A stretch of DNA of 64,000 nt from NCBI GenBank assembly GCA_023386965.1, contig JAEWIR010000001.1, positions 24,510 through 88,509 of the forward strand, read 5' to 3'. Positions 62,632 through 64,000 of the stretch are shown in pieces (the first letter of the stretch is position 1; every line of letters begins with the position of its first letter). The stretch comes from Bacteroidota bacterium. Lineage in GTDB: Bacteria; Bacteroidota; Bacteroidia; Flavobacteriales; Weeksellaceae. A program made the position numbers and the translations under genes. The notes below the pieces were generated by a model, which worked only from the letters and a program-made list of their open reading frames with translations, searched no databases and was not told the origin of the DNA.

Positions 62632-62639
62632 CAAAGATA
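62632..62639 (-). promoter_or_regulatory. -7 element at the dnaB start
   Basis: CAAAGATA reads TATCTTTG on the coding strand, an exact TAnnTTTG match, but it ends four bases from the dnaB ATG. A transcript from it would be leaderless or nearly so. Confidence 0.5.
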
Positions 62640-62730
62640 GTTTTTTTGCGATGTCTAATAAGGGTGATTAACTAACATAAAATGCAGAAGGGTGATAAAA
62701 GCCTGTAGCTGAACAGGGTAAGCTGTTGAT

Positions 62731-62763
62731 AAAAAAATCACCCCGCGGGAGGCGGGGTGATTT
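62731..62763 (-). terminator. Rho-independent terminator of the T9SS protein gene
   Basis: AAATCACCCCGC (62735-62746) and GCGGGGTGATTT (62752-62763) are exact complements with a 5-base loop, preceded on the plus strand by a seven-A run that is a T-run on the minus strand. A very stable intrinsic terminator. Confidence 0.95.
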
Positions 62764-62783
62764 ACAGAATTTGCTTAGTTGGG

Positions 62784-64000
62784 TTAATCTCTGTTTTTTA
62801 CCAGAATCCATCCGGAGTACTGGGTTGGTACATTGGTTACCGGGTCGTTCCAGGTTATGGTGTACCAGTAAGTTCCGGTTTCCACTTTTTTATTTCCTGT
62901 GCGTCCGTCCCACTGGTACAGGTTTTTCTGATTTCCTTCATGGATTTTTGTTCCATAACGGTCATAAACAGAAAGTATAAGATTCTTCTTATGACCGAGG
63001 GCCGAGTAATCCAGATAATCATTAACACCATCATCATTTGGAGTGATGGCATTGATGAGGTTTGGAACGGTTACCTCAATAAGTGCAGGGTCACAGTCGT
63101 AGGCATCTTTAACATAAATCATGGCCTGACCTCTTGGTACGTCCGTGAAAACGTTGGAGTCCTGCCAGGTAATACCATCCAGGGAGTACTGATAAGGAAG
63201 CGTACCTCCTGTAGCCGTGATTGTAATGGTATTATTTGTGATATCAAGCTTAGTAATTACCGGGGTTGGAGATGCATATACTTTCACCGTTTGTCTGGTC
63301 ACACAACCATCTGTCGTGAGATCTACCCAATACTCACCCACAGTTACGTTAGGCAGTACTTGTGTAGTAGCACCGGTGCTCCATTGGTAAGCCTGGAAGC
63401 CCGGTCCGGCATCAAGGGATGTTCTGTCTTCAATACAGATAATCTTATCCTTCAGTACGGAAGAGTATGCAGGCGGTGTAACCACAAGATTGATCTTTGC
63501 GATATTCCAGCAGCCGTTTACGCTGATAATTCTGGCGTAAACCGTTGTTGAACTGGACAGGTGGACATTCGGGTTGGCAATGCTGTTCGTGTCACTGATC
63601 GCGTCCTGAAGTGAAGGGTAGAATTTCTTGGTATTGGGAACCGTAGTTGTAATGTTAGCTGTTGTAAGATCAAACTCAGACATTTGCGGGTTGCCGGGCA
63701 GGAAACACTCTGTAAGAGTCGCTTCTTTTACATCAATCGGTGGGTAGAATGCCAGTGTGATGGTAGTGCTTTCTTCACAGCCGAATTCATTGATGTATTT
63801 CACGTAAATGGTTCCCTGTGCTGACATGTAGGCCTGAGCTGCATTATTGGAAATCTCATTGGTGCCGTTCTGCATATCCGATAAAGTAGGGAAGTACTGA
63901 ATCGAGGTCATATTCTGAGTTCCGTTATAAACCGTAGCTGTAGTAAGGTCGTACAGCGCTACACCACTTGTGTAATTGCTGCAGGCAGTAAGTGTTGCCG
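62784..64000 (-). CDS. Type IX secretion (type B sorting) protein, C-terminal part; continues past window edge
   Basis: The frame stays open to base 64000, so only the last 405 residues are visible; the first ATG seen (63911) is internal. The visible part has Ig-like/PKD-like beta-sandwich repeats with paired Cys, and a C-terminal type B sorting domain (CHU_C/gliding-motility type): NAITPNDDGVNDYLDYSAL, then LILSVYDRYGTKIHEG, QWDGRTGN and the end WILVKNRD. It would be exported by Sec, crossed by the T9SS and surface-attached, probably a large adhesin. The strong terminator follows at 62731. Confidence 0.93.
   Translation of the reverse strand, partial: ATLTACSNYTSGVALYDLTTATVYNGTQNMTSIQYFPTLSDMQNGTNEISNNAAQAYMSAQGTIYVKYINEFGCEESTTITLAFYPPIDVKEATLTECFLPGNPQMSEFDLTTANITTTVPNTKKFYPSLQDAISDTNSIANPNVHLSSSTTVYARIISVNGCWNIAKINLVVTPPAYSSVLKDKIICIEDRTSLDAGPGFQAYQWSTGATTQVLPNVTVGEYWVDLTTDGCVTRQTVKVYASPTPVITKLDITNNTITITATGGTLPYQYSLDGITWQDSNVFTDVPRGQAMIYVKDAYDCDPALIEVTVPNLINAITPNDDGVNDYLDYSALGHKKNLILSVYDRYGTKIHEGNQKNLYQWDGRTGNKKVETGTYWYTITWNDPVTNVPTQYSGWILVKNRD

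Noticed and set aside
62757..63551. 264-residue ORF on the plus strand opposite the T9SS protein gene
   Set aside because: It is antisense to a well-supported coding frame with clear sorting-domain features. Its translation has no recognisable domain and begins inside the terminator hairpin region.

Overview
The window reads as a chromosomal stretch from a member of the Flavobacteriia (Bacteroidota), most likely a Chryseobacterium/Kaistella-type organism of the Weeksellaceae. Four things point that way. Many genes are preceded by the Bacteroidota -7 element TAnnTTTG instead of a sigma70 -10 box. The right edge carries a type IX secretion (type B sorting) protein. The cbb3 oxidase has the Bacteroidota layout, with CcoN and CcoO fused and a one-heme CcoP. 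Several families (DUF4251, DUF4349, the GCSID-motif family) are characteristic of the phylum. I saw no rRNA, tRNA, CRISPR array, transposase, integrase or phage gene. Most of the window is core metabolism and envelope functions, tightly packed.

Left part (1-13 kb): the end of a haem-binding-domain protein; a class II fumarase (fumC) divergent from a class I Fe-S fumarase; release factor 1; small membrane and lipoproteins; two exported thioredoxin-fold proteins; methylmalonyl-CoA mutase and, 1.5 kb on, its GTPase chaperone MeaB, separated by a small cytochrome c lipoprotein and an enolase-superfamily epimerase; then an M48 lipoprotein protease.

13-25 kb (mostly minus strand): an MlaF/MlaE lipid-transport ABC pair overlapping an outer-membrane barrel gene, a polyprenyl-phosphate sugar transferase, queE, folD, a methyltransferase, pgi, a DUF4349 lipoprotein and lon. 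25-35 kb (plus strand): a PpiD/SurA-like foldase; an MlaD-like MCE protein followed by a membrane Fe-S/CCG redox pair and a conserved 163-aa protein; a two-gene polysaccharide module (glycosyltransferase and flippase); a lipoprotein; serS.

36-46 kb holds a complete cbb3 terminal oxidase locus on the minus strand (copper P-type ATPase, CcoS, CcoNO, CcoQ, CcoP, CcoG, CcoH, SafE-like protein) with a Crp/Fnr-type regulator divergent from it. 46-53 kb has panB, an RluA-type pseudouridine synthase, a 527-base repeat-rich gap, aconitase, a CDF metal transporter and asd. 53-64 kb has a four-helix membrane protein, a TonB-dependent receptor, an NAD-synthesis run (nitroreductase, nadB, sulfurtransferase, nadC), rnhA, dnaB and the C-terminal part of a T9SS-secreted protein.

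No obvious new defence or mobile system is present. The points most worth following up are: the MCE protein/HdrDE-like/CCG/GCSID-family cluster (27.2-30.9 kb); the barrel gene overlapped with mlaF; the cbb3 locus with a cysteine-poor Fnr-like regulator beside it; a sulfurtransferase inside the NAD run; and several dispersed intergenic repeat families, including a 14-bp perfect inverted repeat, a tandem repeat of about 100 bp and a MITE-like hairpin.
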